Below are positions 1-7,919 of a stretch of 45,584 nucleotides of DNA, one piece after another. The notes beneath the pieces are model-generated. The model was not told where the DNA came from, did not search any database, and saw only the letters and a list, made by a program, of their open reading frames with translations. The translations under genes were made by a program, and so were the position numbers. Positions within the stretch are counted from its first letter, which is position 1; each line of letters begins with the position of its first letter. Origin of the DNA: Sphingosinicella sp. (GTDB lineage Bacteria; Pseudomonadota; Alphaproteobacteria; Sphingomonadales; Sphingomonadaceae); the NCBI GenBank assembly GCA_016793845.1, contig JAEULI010000186.1:1-45584 (forward strand), in the 5' to 3' direction.

Positions 1-1868
1 AGGTGCTGCGCGGGCCGCAGGGTACGCTCTACGGTGCCACGGCACAGGGTGGTCTCCTGCACTACATCACCAACAAGCCCAAGCTCGGCGTGTTCGAAGC
101 GCGCGGTCAGGCGGGCTTTGATTCCGTGCGGCATGGCGAAACCGGCTGGATCGCGCAGGGTGCTGTAAATGTGCCGCTCGGGGAGATTGCGGCACTGCGC
201 GTCACCGGCACCTATCAGGATGCTGCCGGCTATATCGACAACCCGACCCGCGGGGAAAAAGATGTCAACGGCGGTGAGCAATACAGCCTGCGCGGGCAGC
301 TCCAGATCGAACCGACGGACGCCCTCAGCGTGCGTCTGACGGCGGCTTTGCAGCGCGGTGACTTCGATGGCAGTGGTTCGGTCGAACTCGCCGGGGGATT
401 GAACGCCCAGCCCTCCGCGGCGTCGAAGGTCGCCAACGGCGGCGAACCCATTTTGAACACGTACGCGCCGGAAAGCTCACTCCGCCGCTTTGAATATTAC
501 AACGGCGTCATCAATTACGATCTGGGCGGGGTCGGCCTGTTCTCATCGACCAGCTACAGCAAATACAAATCCTTCTACCGCAGCGATATTTCGCATCTCC
601 AGCTGGCGCCCGGCCTGACGGCGGCGGACTTGTTCGGTGGCGTCTACGGCGAGCCGATCGCGGTATGGGGACGCCAGGAGGACAGCTTCACGAAATTCAA
701 CGAGGAGATCAGGCTCGCCTCGAACGCGGACGTCGATGTCGGCTTCATGCGGTTCGATTGGCAGGTCGGCGGATTCTACACCAACGAAGATATCACCTTC
801 GACCAATATTACGACGCCGTGCAGCAAGACGACGAATCCGTCATACTGGATTTGCCGCTCCCGCTCGGCGGCAGCACGCTTCCCGCGCGATACAAGGAAT
901 ATGCGGGTTTCGGTGAAGCAACGCTCAAGTTCGGCGACAGCTTCGAAATTTCTGTCGGGGGGCGCTATTCGCACAACCGGCAGCGCTCGCAGGTCACGAG
1001 CGACCCGGGACTGATCGGCAGCGGCGGGCCGGAGCCTATCGTAAATCCCGTAATTCGGACGACTGAGAACAAGTTCACATATTCGATCGCGCCGCGCTTG
1101 AAGCTGAACCGCGACATCTCGGTCTACGCGCGTCTTGCGACCGGTTACCGCCCCGGCGGTCCGGTGCTGATCGTTCCCGGTGCACCCGAAGACTTCCCGA
1201 CGTTCTACAATTCGGACAACACGACCAACTACGAACTGGGCATCAAGGGATCGACCGCCGACCGTGTGTTCAATTTCGATGTCGCGATTTACCGCATCGA
1301 CTGGACGGACGTACAGCTCATCACGGACTTCGTTTCCGAAACAAATGGTCAGACGTTCTCCGTTCAGGGCAACGGCGGCAGCGCGCGCAGCGAGGGGCTC
1401 GAATACACGCTGAGCGTGAACCCGGTGAAGCCGCTCACGTTCTCGGTGACGGGCGGGTACACGCGCGCGCGTCTCACCGAAGATGCGCCTGCCTTCGGCG
1501 GTCTGTCGGGTCAGCGTCTGCCCTACGTGCCGGAATTCCAGAATGCGGTTTCGATCGATTACGTTCATGAGCTTGCCGGCGGTTCAACGCTGTCCGGCGG
1601 GGTGACGTGGACGTACGTTGGTTCGCGGTACAGTGATTTTTCGACGTCGCCAGCCGTTACGAACCATGCGCGAATTCCGGACTATAACACGCTCGATCTG
1701 CGGCTTGCCGCCCGGTTCGGACAGATCTCGGTCGAGGCGTTCGCCCGCAATCTGACGGACTCGCAGGGGCTGACGAACTATTCGAGCGGCGGTGGCGCGG
1801 GGCTCATCGGCAGGGGCACGATCATCCAGCCGCGGACGCTCGGTATGCGGCTCGGCTTCAAATACTGA
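1..1868 (+). CDS. TonB-dependent receptor, 5'-truncated by window start
   Basis: Outer-membrane receptor that imports a ligand using energy from TonB-ExbBD. The reading frame is open at the left edge, and the first visible residues (VLRGPQGTLYG, frame beginning at base 3) are the conserved end of the plug-domain motif, so the signal peptide, Ton box and most of the plug lie outside the window. The remaining ~620 residues are a beta-barrel with alternating aromatic strands (for example GFGEATLKFGDSFEISVGGRY and YARLATGYRPGG) and a terminal GFKY ending in an aromatic residue, as outer-membrane barrels do. It stops 8 bp before the DUF1611 gene, so the two are probably co-transcribed. Family assignment is certain; the ligand is unknown. 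The D-Glu and peptidase-like neighbours suggest a peptide or amino-acid derivative, which is inference. Confidence 0.95.
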   Translation, partial: VLRGPQGTLYGATAQGGLLHYITNKPKLGVFEARGQAGFDSVRHGETGWIAQGAVNVPLGEIAALRVTGTYQDAAGYIDNPTRGEKDVNGGEQYSLRGQLQIEPTDALSVRLTAALQRGDFDGSGSVELAGGLNAQPSAASKVANGGEPILNTYAPESSLRRFEYYNGVINYDLGGVGLFSSTSYSKYKSFYRSDISHLQLAPGLTAADLFGGVYGEPIAVWGRQEDSFTKFNEEIRLASNADVDVGFMRFDWQVGGFYTNEDITFDQYYDAVQQDDESVILDLPLPLGGSTLPARYKEYAGFGEATLKFGDSFEISVGGRYSHNRQRSQVTSDPGLIGSGGPEPIVNPVIRTTENKFTYSIAPRLKLNRDISVYARLATGYRPGGPVLIVPGAPEDFPTFYNSDNTTNYELGIKGSTADRVFNFDVAIYRIDWTDVQLITDFVSETNGQTFSVQGNGGSARSEGLEYTLSVNPVKPLTFSVTGGYTRARLTEDAPAFGGLSGQRLPYVPEFQNAVSIDYVHELAGGSTLSGGVTWTYVGSRYSDFSTSPAVTNHARIPDYNTLDLRLAARFGQISVEAFARNLTDSQGLTNYSSGGGAGLIGRGTIIQPRTLGMRLGFKY

Positions 1869-1876
1869 CGCCGTAC

Positions 1877-2911
1877 GTGACCGCTATCGCAAAACCCTAT
1901 CTGGTGTTTCTGGCGGACGCCGAAAATCCGACGCTCGCCAAGACAGCGCTCGGGGTGCGGGACTGGGCGCGCAAGGATTGCGCCGGCCAGTTGCGGCTGA
2001 CGCCGTCGACGCTCGATATCGGTCTCCCCGACCTGACTCCTTCGGAAGCGGCCGCGCGCGGTGCGCGGTCGCTTCTGATCGGGGTCGCGCCGGTCGGCGG
2101 GCAATTGCCGGCGGCATGGCAAGGCGTCCTGCTCGAAGCGCTTGAGGCGGGGCTGGATATCGTCAGCGGACTTCACGTTCGTCTGGAAACATTTCCGGCC
2201 CTCGCCGAAGCCGCGGCCCGGCTGGGGCGCACGCTGCACAACGTGCGTCACAGCAAGATCGCGTTTCCGATTGCGACTGGCCGAAAACGTACCGGCAGGC
2301 GCGCGCTGATGGTCGGCACGGATTGCGCGCTTGGGAAGAAATACACCGCGCTGGCCTTGACGCAGGCGATGCGCGCCGAGGGAATCGATGCGACGTTCCG
2401 CGCGACCGGGCAGACCGGCATCATGATCTCGGGCAGCGGCATCGCGATCGATGCCGTCGTCGCGGATTTCATCGCCGGCGCGGCCGAAACCCTCTCTCCC
2501 GACGCCGCGCCCGATCATTGGGACGTGATCGAAGGGCAGGGCGCGCTGTTCCATCCCGCCTATGCAGGCGTAACGCTCGGCCTGTTGCACGGCAGCCAGC
2601 CGGATGCGCTGGTGCTGTGCCACGATCCGGTGCGTACCGTGACGAGCTTTTTTCCGAATTATCCGCTGCCCACGATCGAGGCCGCGATCACCGCCTACCT
2701 GCCGCACGCGCAGCGCACGAATCCCGCCGCGCGGTTCGTCGGCATCAGCCTCAACACGTCGGCGCTCGATGAAGATGCGGCGCGGCGCGCGATCGAGAAT
2801 GCGGGCGCACGCACCGGTCTTCCCGCCTTCGATCCGCTGCGCTTCGGTATCGCGGCGGTTGTTGATGAAATGCTTGCTGGGACGCTTGAGGCCGCATTCG
2901 CGGCAGTATGA
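1877..2911 (+). CDS. dgcN: DUF1611 / DgcN-type D-glutamate N-acetyltransferase
   Basis: Protein of 344 aa of the DUF1611 (COG3367) family. Characterised members (DgcN) acetylate D-glutamate in a D-Glu catabolic route. The N-terminal Rossmann-like half (about 1-135) is followed by a P-loop-like segment GTDCALGKK (about 147-155), then TGQTGIMISGSGIAIDAVV (about 177-195), VIEGQGALFHP (about 217-227) and GLLHGSQPDALVLCH (about 235-249), all hallmarks of the family. The start is GTG at 1877, only 8 bp after the TonB receptor stop. A secreted beta-lactamase-fold hydrolase follows after 25 bp. The usual partner, an N-acetyl-D-glutamate / dipeptide epimerase (DgcA), is not in this window. The family is secure; the exact substrate is inferred. 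Confidence 0.8.
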   Translation: MTAIAKPYLVFLADAENPTLAKTALGVRDWARKDCAGQLRLTPSTLDIGLPDLTPSEAAARGARSLLIGVAPVGGQLPAAWQGVLLEALEAGLDIVSGLHVRLETFPALAEAAARLGRTLHNVRHSKIAFPIATGRKRTGRRALMVGTDCALGKKYTALALTQAMRAEGIDATFRATGQTGIMISGSGIAIDAVVADFIAGAAETLSPDAAPDHWDVIEGQGALFHPAYAGVTLGLLHGSQPDALVLCHDPVRTVTSFFPNYPLPTIEAAITAYLPHAQRTNPAARFVGISLNTSALDEDAARRAIENAGARTGLPAFDPLRFGIAAVVDEMLAGTLEAAFAAV

Positions 2912-2936
2912 CCAAACGCAATTTGAAAGGTAAGAT

Positions 2937-4088
2937 ATGACCATGTCCAGGAGAACGCTTGCAGCCGGTGCAGCGATCAGCGTGCTGTTTTGCGGGAGTG
3001 CATTCGCAGCGGACACCAGCGCAGTCGCGGCCGCTATCGACAAGGCGGTGCAGGATGCCATTGCCGCCGGCGAAAGCCCCGGCCTTCAGGTCGCCGTCTA
3101 CAAGGATGGTGCGCCCGTTCTCGTGAAGAGCTACGGCTCCGCCAATCTCGAGCTGAACGTGCCGGTGAACAACGACAGCATTTTCCGCATCGGATCGGTC
3201 ACCAAGCAATTCACGGCAGCGGCGCTTCTGAAGCTCGAGGAGGAAGGCAAGCTCTCGCTCGACGACAAGCTTTCGAAATATTATCCGGATTTTCCGCGCG
3301 CCGCTGACGTGACGCTGAAGCAGATGCTGCATCACACCTCCGGCATCCACAGCTACACCGATGATCCGAGCTTCCTTCAGGAAGCCGGGCTGAAGCGCAC
3401 GACGGACGAATGGGTCGCGCATTTCGCGAAGATGCCCAAGATGCAGGATTTCGAGCCGGGTACGGGCTGGCATTACAGCAACACCGCCTATTTCATCCTC
3501 GGTGGTGTGATCGAAAAGGCGGAAGGAAAGCCGCTCGGAACCGCGCTCCAGGATCGTTTCTTCGGCCCGCTCGGGCTGACGCATACGGCGCTTGACGATG
3601 AAAGCATGATCTTGCCGGGTCGTGTGGCAGGTTATGACGGAACCGGGCCCAATCAGTTCAAGAATGCGGCGTTCATTTCGATGACCGTGCCGGGCGCGGC
3701 GGGCGCCATGCGTTCGTCGGCAAACGACCTCGCGCGCTGGAACGCCGCGCTGTTCGGCGGCAAGATTCTGAAGCCCGCATCGTTCAAGGCGATGATCGCG
3801 CCGGGCAAGCTGAACAACGGGCAGAACAGCGGGTCGGCCGTTGCCGATCGGCCTGCCGACATGCCCCCGTTCGAATACGGCTATGCACTGTTCATCGGCG
3901 ATGTCGACGGGCATCAGCGCATCGGCCACGGCGGCGGCATCTTCGGCTTCAATTCCTCGCTGAACGAATTCCCGAAGGATCGCCTCACCGTTTCCGTGAT
4001 CGCGAACGGCATCGGCAAGGATGTCGGTGCGGGCAAGATCGCGGACCGGATCGAACGCATCGCGCTCGGGCTTCCGCCCAAGCAGTAA
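2937..4088 (+). CDS. Secreted beta-lactamase-family serine hydrolase (class C-like)
   Basis: Protein of 383 aa with an N-terminal signal peptide (cleavage near AFA-AD, residue 24-25), so it acts in the periplasm or beyond. Penicillin-binding/class C fold motifs are visible: SVTK (S87 nucleophile, K90), YSN (Y180-N182) and HGGG (H331) in the place of the KTG box. The HGG form of the third motif is typical of esterases, D-aminopeptidases and other serine hydrolases of this clan, rather than proof of antibiotic resistance. An AAAGGTAAG ribosome site lies just before ATG 2937. Its position behind a TonB receptor and a DgcN-like gene suggests hydrolysis of a D-amino-acid-containing peptide or an ester, which is inference. 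Confidence 0.85.
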   Translation: MTMSRRTLAAGAAISVLFCGSAFAADTSAVAAAIDKAVQDAIAAGESPGLQVAVYKDGAPVLVKSYGSANLELNVPVNNDSIFRIGSVTKQFTAAALLKLEEEGKLSLDDKLSKYYPDFPRAADVTLKQMLHHTSGIHSYTDDPSFLQEAGLKRTTDEWVAHFAKMPKMQDFEPGTGWHYSNTAYFILGGVIEKAEGKPLGTALQDRFFGPLGLTHTALDDESMILPGRVAGYDGTGPNQFKNAAFISMTVPGAAGAMRSSANDLARWNAALFGGKILKPASFKAMIAPGKLNNGQNSGSAVADRPADMPPFEYGYALFIGDVDGHQRIGHGGGIFGFNSSLNEFPKDRLTVSVIANGIGKDVGAGKIADRIERIALGLPPKQ

Positions 4089-4117
4089 TTCCCCCGGCGC
4101 GGCAACGCGTGACGGAC

Positions 4118-4147
4118 TGGCGGGCTGGAATGACTTCCGGCCCGCCA
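4118..4147. terminator. Bidirectional intrinsic terminator between convergent genes
   Basis: A 13-bp arm TGGCGGGCTGGAA (4118-4130) pairs with TTCCGGCCCGCCA (4135-4147), with one G-T wobble and a 4-nt loop, followed by ATTTCGTTT on the plus strand. It sits between the stop of the serine hydrolase (4088) and the stop of the convergent ligase gene (4156), so it can serve both. Confidence 0.75.
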
Positions 4148-4155
4148 ATTTCGTT

Positions 4156-4818
4156 TCAGCGCGCCATCCGGATTTGCGCGGCCAGAGTCGTGTGGGACGC
4201 CGGCACGTAGGGAATATCAAGGCCGAGGGCGCGTTCGAATTCCGTGATCGCAGCAAGGTCTGCGTGCGGGTCGCCGTCGATGCTGATCGCCGCGTGCGCG
4301 AGAACGCCGAGCCAGCCGCCTCTCTTTCGAACGAGGCAGGCCGTCCCCGCGATTTTTTGCCCACCAGAGACGATGTTGAAACGCCCGTCGCAATAGCTGC
4401 CTGCGACGCTGCCCGTTTCCGCAGCGACGCCGACAGCAGCGAAACCGGCGATCAGGCGGCGTGTGAAGCGCTCGAAGCGGGACGTGATGTCGATCGCATC
4501 GGTCGGCCCGACGTCATGCACGCTGAAATTCAATATGCCGGGACGGTGAACAACGGTTGTACCGCCGCTTGCGCGAACGAAAACGGGCCAGCCACGCGCC
4601 CCGCTGGCGGCCGCAGCCTCGGCGAAGCTTTCCATGCAGGCGAACCGCCGCGTCGTGACGAGACAGCGGCTGTTCGTCCAGAGCCGCACGCGTTCCGTTG
4701 CACGCCCTTCGCCGAGCAGCGCATTGAGCCGCCGCTCATCCTCCGCGATCGCTGCCTCGCCGCGCCCGCGCGCAATGGGTGCATTGGGCGCAAGCGCATG
4801 GGCAAGGGCATCGAGCAA
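4156..4818 (-). CDS. Lipoate-protein ligase A family protein
   Basis: Member of the LplA/LipM/BirA fold that attaches lipoate (or octanoate) to a lysine of a lipoyl domain. Visible motifs are FVRASGG followed by VVHRPGILNFSV (about 80-100), equivalent to the RxSGGGxVxHxxGxxN signature, and GGQKIAG (about 152-158) with the conserved substrate-binding lysine. At about 220 aa it lacks the C-terminal accessory domain of E. coli LplA. The true start is unclear. I chose TTG 4818, just after the stop of the lipoyl-domain gene; a CTG at 4827 overlapping that stop is the alternative. The reading frame continues upstream to 4992 but there only shadows the lipoyl gene. It is the last gene of the E1 operon and presumably modifies the carrier encoded immediately upstream. 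Confidence 0.8.
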   Translation of the reverse strand: MLDALAHALAPNAPIARGRGEAAIAEDERRLNALLGEGRATERVRLWTNSRCLVTTRRFACMESFAEAAAASGARGWPVFVRASGGTTVVHRPGILNFSVHDVGPTDAIDITSRFERFTRRLIAGFAAVGVAAETGSVAGSYCDGRFNIVSGGQKIAGTACLVRKRGGWLGVLAHAAISIDGDPHADLAAITEFERALGLDIPYVPASHTTLAAQIRMAR

Positions 4819-4823
4819 GGGGT

Positions 4824-5054
4824 TCAGCCGATGCGGCCGACGATCTCTCCCGCTGTAACGGGGGTTTCGGCGGCAATATCGATATGGAGGATGCCGGAGG
4901 CCGGCGCGGTCAGCTCGAAGCTCGACTTTTCCACCATGATCTCGGCGATGATGGCGCCCTCGGAAACTGCATCGCCATCGGCATAAAGCCACGCCGAAAT
5001 GGCGGCCTCGTCGCCGTCGTTCCAGAGGCCGGCGGGAACGGTGATATCGGTCAT
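4824..5054 (-). CDS. Stand-alone lipoyl/biotinyl carrier protein
   Basis: A 76-residue protein consisting only of a lipoyl (biotinyl-lipoyl) domain: ITVPAG at the start, then AEIMVEKSSFELTAPASG, with K43 as the expected modified lysine on the beta-turn, and AGEIVGRIG at the end. A normal E2 also carries a subunit-binding domain and a roughly 230-residue catalytic acyltransferase domain, and neither is here. The ATG at 5054 lies 4 bp after the E1 beta stop, and the ligase begins about 5 bp after this gene ends, so E1, carrier and ligase are translated as a unit. It most likely accepts the acyl group from the neighbouring ThDP E1. Confidence 0.85.
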   Translation of the reverse strand: MTDITVPAGLWNDGDEAAISAWLYADGDAVSEGAIIAEIMVEKSSFELTAPASGILHIDIAAETPVTAGEIVGRIG

Positions 5055-5058
5055 CGGA

Positions 5059-6096
5059 TCAGGGCTCCAGAATGGTGAGTGCCGCCGCCGCGACCTTGTC
5101 GGCATCGGGCAGCACGAAATGTTCCATCACCGGCGTGAACGGCACGGGGATATCGGGATGCGCGATGCGGCGCGGGGCCGCGCGAAGCGGAATTCCAGCC
5201 TCGCAGACGCTGGCGATGATCTCCGCGCCGACGCCGTAGCTCATGTAATCGTCATCCACCACGAGCAGCCGCCCGGTCTTCCGCACGGAGGCCCGCACGG
5301 TTTCGCGGTCGAGCGGCGCGATGCTGCGCAAGTCGATGACTTCGGCGGAATGGCCCTGCTTTTCGAGCCGCGCGGCCGCATCGAGCGCGTGATGCACGCT
5401 GAGCCCGAGCCCGACGAGCGTGATGTCGCTGCCCTCGCGCACGATTGCCGCCTTGCCGAGTGGCACGACGTAATCGCCCTCGGGGGCATCGGTGATCGAA
5501 CGCTGCACGGTGCCGAGCCAGCCCATGCCCTGCAGCGCCTTGTGATACATGAAGATCACCGGGTTCGGATCGCGGATCGCGGCGAGCATCAGCCCCTTTG
5601 CGTCGTGCGCGTTCGAAGGGATGACGACCTTGAGGCCGGGCAGGTGTCCGAAGGTGGCGTAGAGCGTCTGGCTGTGCTGCCCGGCGTCACCATAGCCGCC
5701 GCCGACGCTCGTCATCAGCACCATTGGGCAAGTCACCTGTCCGCCCGAGAAATAGCTCTGCTTCGCCGCGAGATTGTAGATCGCGTCCATGCACACGCCG
5801 AAGAAATCGACGAACATCAATTCGACGATCGGCCGCATTCCGGAAGCTGCGAGGCCGACGGCAGCGCCGATGAACGCGGTTTCCGAAATCGGCGTATCGC
5901 GCACGCGCTCCGCGCCGAATTTTTCGAGAAGGCCGGTCGTTGTGCCAAACACACCGCCGAGCTTGCCGATATCCTCGCCCATCACGAGAACGGCGGGGTC
6001 GCGCTCCATCTCCTGGCCGATCGCTTCGGAAATCGCGCGCGCGATGGTGAGGCGCCGCGCGGAGCGCGGGGCCGTGATGGTTTCAGGCGAAGACAT
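5059..6096 (-). CDS. 2-oxoacid/acetoin dehydrogenase E1 component, beta subunit
   Basis: Protein of 345 aa from ATG 6096, the usual length of E1 beta subunits such as PdhB, AcoB and BkdB. It forms the alpha2-beta2 ThDP enzyme with the alpha subunit encoded just upstream. Family motifs seen are LVMGEDIGKLGGVFGTT (about 38-54), DTPISETAFIGAAVG (about 66-80), GGGYGDAGQHSQ (about 124-135), GLKVVIPSNAHDAKGLM, and the C-terminal EVIDLRSIAPLDRETV. Its start lies 14 nt inside the alpha gene, consistent with translational coupling. Whether the substrate is acetoin, pyruvate or a branched 2-oxoacid cannot be read from sequence. The partners make acetoin-like or alpha-ketol cleavage a reasonable guess. 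Confidence 0.9.
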   Translation of the reverse strand: MSSPETITAPRSARRLTIARAISEAIGQEMERDPAVLVMGEDIGKLGGVFGTTTGLLEKFGAERVRDTPISETAFIGAAVGLAASGMRPIVELMFVDFFGVCMDAIYNLAAKQSYFSGGQVTCPMVLMTSVGGGYGDAGQHSQTLYATFGHLPGLKVVIPSNAHDAKGLMLAAIRDPNPVIFMYHKALQGMGWLGTVQRSITDAPEGDYVVPLGKAAIVREGSDITLVGLGLSVHHALDAAARLEKQGHSAEVIDLRSIAPLDRETVRASVRKTGRLLVVDDDYMSYGVGAEIIASVCEAGIPLRAAPRRIAHPDIPVPFTPVMEHFVLPDADKVAAAALTILEP

Positions 6097-7063
6097 GGTC
6101 GAACGCTTCCTCCGGCTGGGGATAGGCGGCGGCACGCGCGGCGGCGAACGCGGCATCGACAACAGCGCGCGCATCGGTCTCTGCCGTGTCGAGATCGGCG
6201 GCATCGAATCCGTCGGCGAGCAGGCGGTCGCGATAGGCGGGGATAGGGTCGGCGGCCTTCAGGCGCTCGACCTCGCCCGCCGGGCGATAGGCTTCGGCGT
6301 CGCCCATGAAATGCCCTTCCAGGCGGCAGGTCTCGATCTCGATCAGCGACGGGCCTTCGCCGCGCCGCGCGCGGGCGATCGCCTCTCCGGCGACCGCGTA
6401 GACCGCATCGGGATCGTTTCCGGGAATGAAGTGCCCGGGCATCGCATAGGCGGCGGCGCGGTCCGCATTGCGCGCGACCGCCGTGCAATCGCGTTTCGCG
6501 ACGGAGATGCCATAGGCATTGTCCTCGATCACGAAGATGGCGGGCACCTTCCAGACAGAGGCGAGATTGAGCGCTTCGTGGAATGCGCCCTGGTTGGCGG
6601 CGCCTTCGCCGAGGAAGGCGACCGCGACGTGATCCTCGCCGCGCAGCTTGCTCGCGAGCGCGGCGCCGACAGCGGGGCCGAGCCCCTGCGCGATAATGCC
6701 CGAGCAGGCGAAATTCACGCGCGCGTCGAACAGGTGCATGTGTCCGCCGCGTCCGCCGGAAAGGCCCGTCGCCTTGCCGAAAATCTCCGCCGCCATCGCA
6801 TCGAGGTTTACGCCCTTGGCGATGGCGACATGGTGCGGGCGATGCGTCGCCGTCACCGTGTCGCCGGGGCGTAGGTGCGCGCAGACGCCCACAGCGCACG
6901 GCTCCTGCCCGTCCGACAGGTGCATCTCGCCGGGAAGCGGCCCCTTCGCCATGTTGAACACGGGCGTCTTGCCTTCGAAATAGGCGGGCTTGATGAGCGC
7001 TTCGAAATGGCGACTTTTCACCATCGTCCCGTACATCCAGAGCCGGTCGCTGCGGTTGCTCAT
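6083..7063 (-). CDS. 2-oxoacid/acetoin dehydrogenase E1 component, alpha subunit
   Basis: Protein of 326 aa. The ThDP-binding stretch is present: LGEGAANQGAFHEALNLAS (about 151-169), ending in IEDNAYGIS (about 179-187). This is the GDG-X(about 26)-NN motif with Glu replacing the usual Asp. Also visible are ATHRPHHVAIAKGVN (about 72-86) and GGRGGHMHLFD (about 103-113), the latter typical of pyruvate and acetoin dehydrogenase alpha chains. ATG 7063 overlaps the TGA of the SDR gene (ATGA), and its stop overlaps the start of E1 beta. The complex would decarboxylate or cleave its substrate and reductively acylate the lipoyl protein downstream. No E2 acyltransferase or E3 gene accompanies it in this window. 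Confidence 0.9.
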   Translation of the reverse strand: MSNRSDRLWMYGTMVKSRHFEALIKPAYFEGKTPVFNMAKGPLPGEMHLSDGQEPCAVGVCAHLRPGDTVTATHRPHHVAIAKGVNLDAMAAEIFGKATGLSGGRGGHMHLFDARVNFACSGIIAQGLGPAVGAALASKLRGEDHVAVAFLGEGAANQGAFHEALNLASVWKVPAIFVIEDNAYGISVAKRDCTAVARNADRAAAYAMPGHFIPGNDPDAVYAVAGEAIARARRGEGPSLIEIETCRLEGHFMGDAEAYRPAGEVERLKAADPIPAYRDRLLADGFDAADLDTAETDARAVVDAAFAAARAAAYPQPEEAFDHVFA

Positions 7064-7842
7064 CGCGCCACCCATCCGCCGTCGATGACGAGCTCGATAC
7101 CGGTGACGAAGCGGGCTTCGTCGCTGGCGAGATAGACCGCGCCCATCGCGATATCCTCCGGCAGCCCCACGGCGTTCAGCGGGCAGAGCGCGGCGACCGC
7201 CGCCCACGGATCGTCCGCCGGGATCGATCCTTCGCGCACCCAGCCTTCCACGGCCATTTCCAGCATCGGCGTACGGATGCAGCCGGGGTGGACCGAATTG
7301 CAGCGGATCGGCAGCCGGTGCGCGGCCCATTCGATCGCGAGGCTTTTCGTCATGTGCCGGACGGCGCCTTTGGACGTATTGTAGGCGAGCTGGTCAGGGT
7401 AGCCGACGAGACCGGCGATCGAGGACACGTTGATGACGCTCGCCGGATGGCTCGCGCTGCCGCCCTTCGCGAGCAGCGCCTGAAAGGTGCGGCAGCCGAG
7501 GAAGAGCCCGTCGACGTTCACCGCCATCAGCCCGCGCCAGTCGGCAAGGCTGTGCTCGGTCATCGGCTTCACGAGTTCGACGCCCGCGTTGTTCACGAGG
7601 ATGGAAAGCTTGCCGTGCGCCGCGTTGATATGCGCCGCGGCCTTCGCCCAGTCGGCCTCGCTCGTCACGTCGAGCGCGAGTGGCTCCGCACCGATTTCGG
7701 CGGCGAGCGCCTCGACGCCCGCGACATTGCGATCGGCGGCGATCACCGCTGCGCCTTCGCGTGCCATCGCCCGCGCTACACCTGCGCCGATTCCCTGCGC
7801 CGCGCCCGTCACCAGCGCGATCTTGCCTTGCAACCTGCCCAT
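7060..7842 (-). CDS. SDR family NAD(P)-dependent oxidoreductase
   Basis: Classical short-chain dehydrogenase of 260 aa. TGAAQGIG (12-19) binds the dinucleotide, and the D36 region (IAADRN) suggests preference for NAD. NNAG is at 84-87, and the catalytic Ser140/141, Tyr154 and Lys158 occur as NVSSIAG and YNTSK. The C-terminal FVTGIELVIDGGW is also typical. It is the first enzyme gene of the minus operon with E1, carrier and ligase, and its stop overlaps the E1 alpha start. It probably oxidises a hydroxy compound, or reduces its ketone, to give the E1 substrate (inference). A short inverted repeat lies just upstream (7860-7877). Confidence 0.9.
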   Translation of the reverse strand: MGRLQGKIALVTGAAQGIGAGVARAMAREGAAVIAADRNVAGVEALAAEIGAEPLALDVTSEADWAKAAAHINAAHGKLSILVNNAGVELVKPMTEHSLADWRGLMAVNVDGLFLGCRTFQALLAKGGSASHPASVINVSSIAGLVGYPDQLAYNTSKGAVRHMTKSLAIEWAAHRLPIRCNSVHPGCIRTPMLEMAVEGWVREGSIPADDPWAAVAALCPLNAVGLPEDIAMGAVYLASDEARFVTGIELVIDGGWVAR

Positions 7843-7859
7843 AAGCCTCCCCTCCGCAC

Positions 7860-7877
7860 GTCTTTTGTGAAAAAGAC
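7860..7877. promoter_or_regulatory. Inverted repeat upstream of SDR/E1 operon
   Basis: GTCTTTT (7860-7866) and AAAAGAC (7871-7877) form a perfect 7-bp inverted repeat with a 4-nt loop, 18 bp before the SDR start. On the minus strand it could be an operator or a weak terminator for the AraC gene, whose stop is at 7920. Function is inferred from position only. Confidence 0.3.
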
Positions 7878-7919
7878 CTACGGGAGCGGGGCTGTCGTGG
7901 CTTGCGCCAGAACGGCGGC

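Noticed and set aside
543-1568. Long minus-strand open frame (341 codons) within the first TonB receptor
   Set aside because: It is Arg/Val-rich antisense of a clear receptor barrel, with no recognisable motif; a common artefact of GC-rich codon bias.
2937-4088. Antibiotic-resistance class C beta-lactamase
   Set aside because: The third motif is HGG rather than KTG, and the genomic setting is catabolic; an esterase or peptidase role is more likely.
2751-4364. Minus-strand open frame of 537 codons opposite the serine hydrolase
   Set aside because: It covers an intact secreted hydrolase and crosses a terminator and part of the ligase gene; low-complexity antisense translation.
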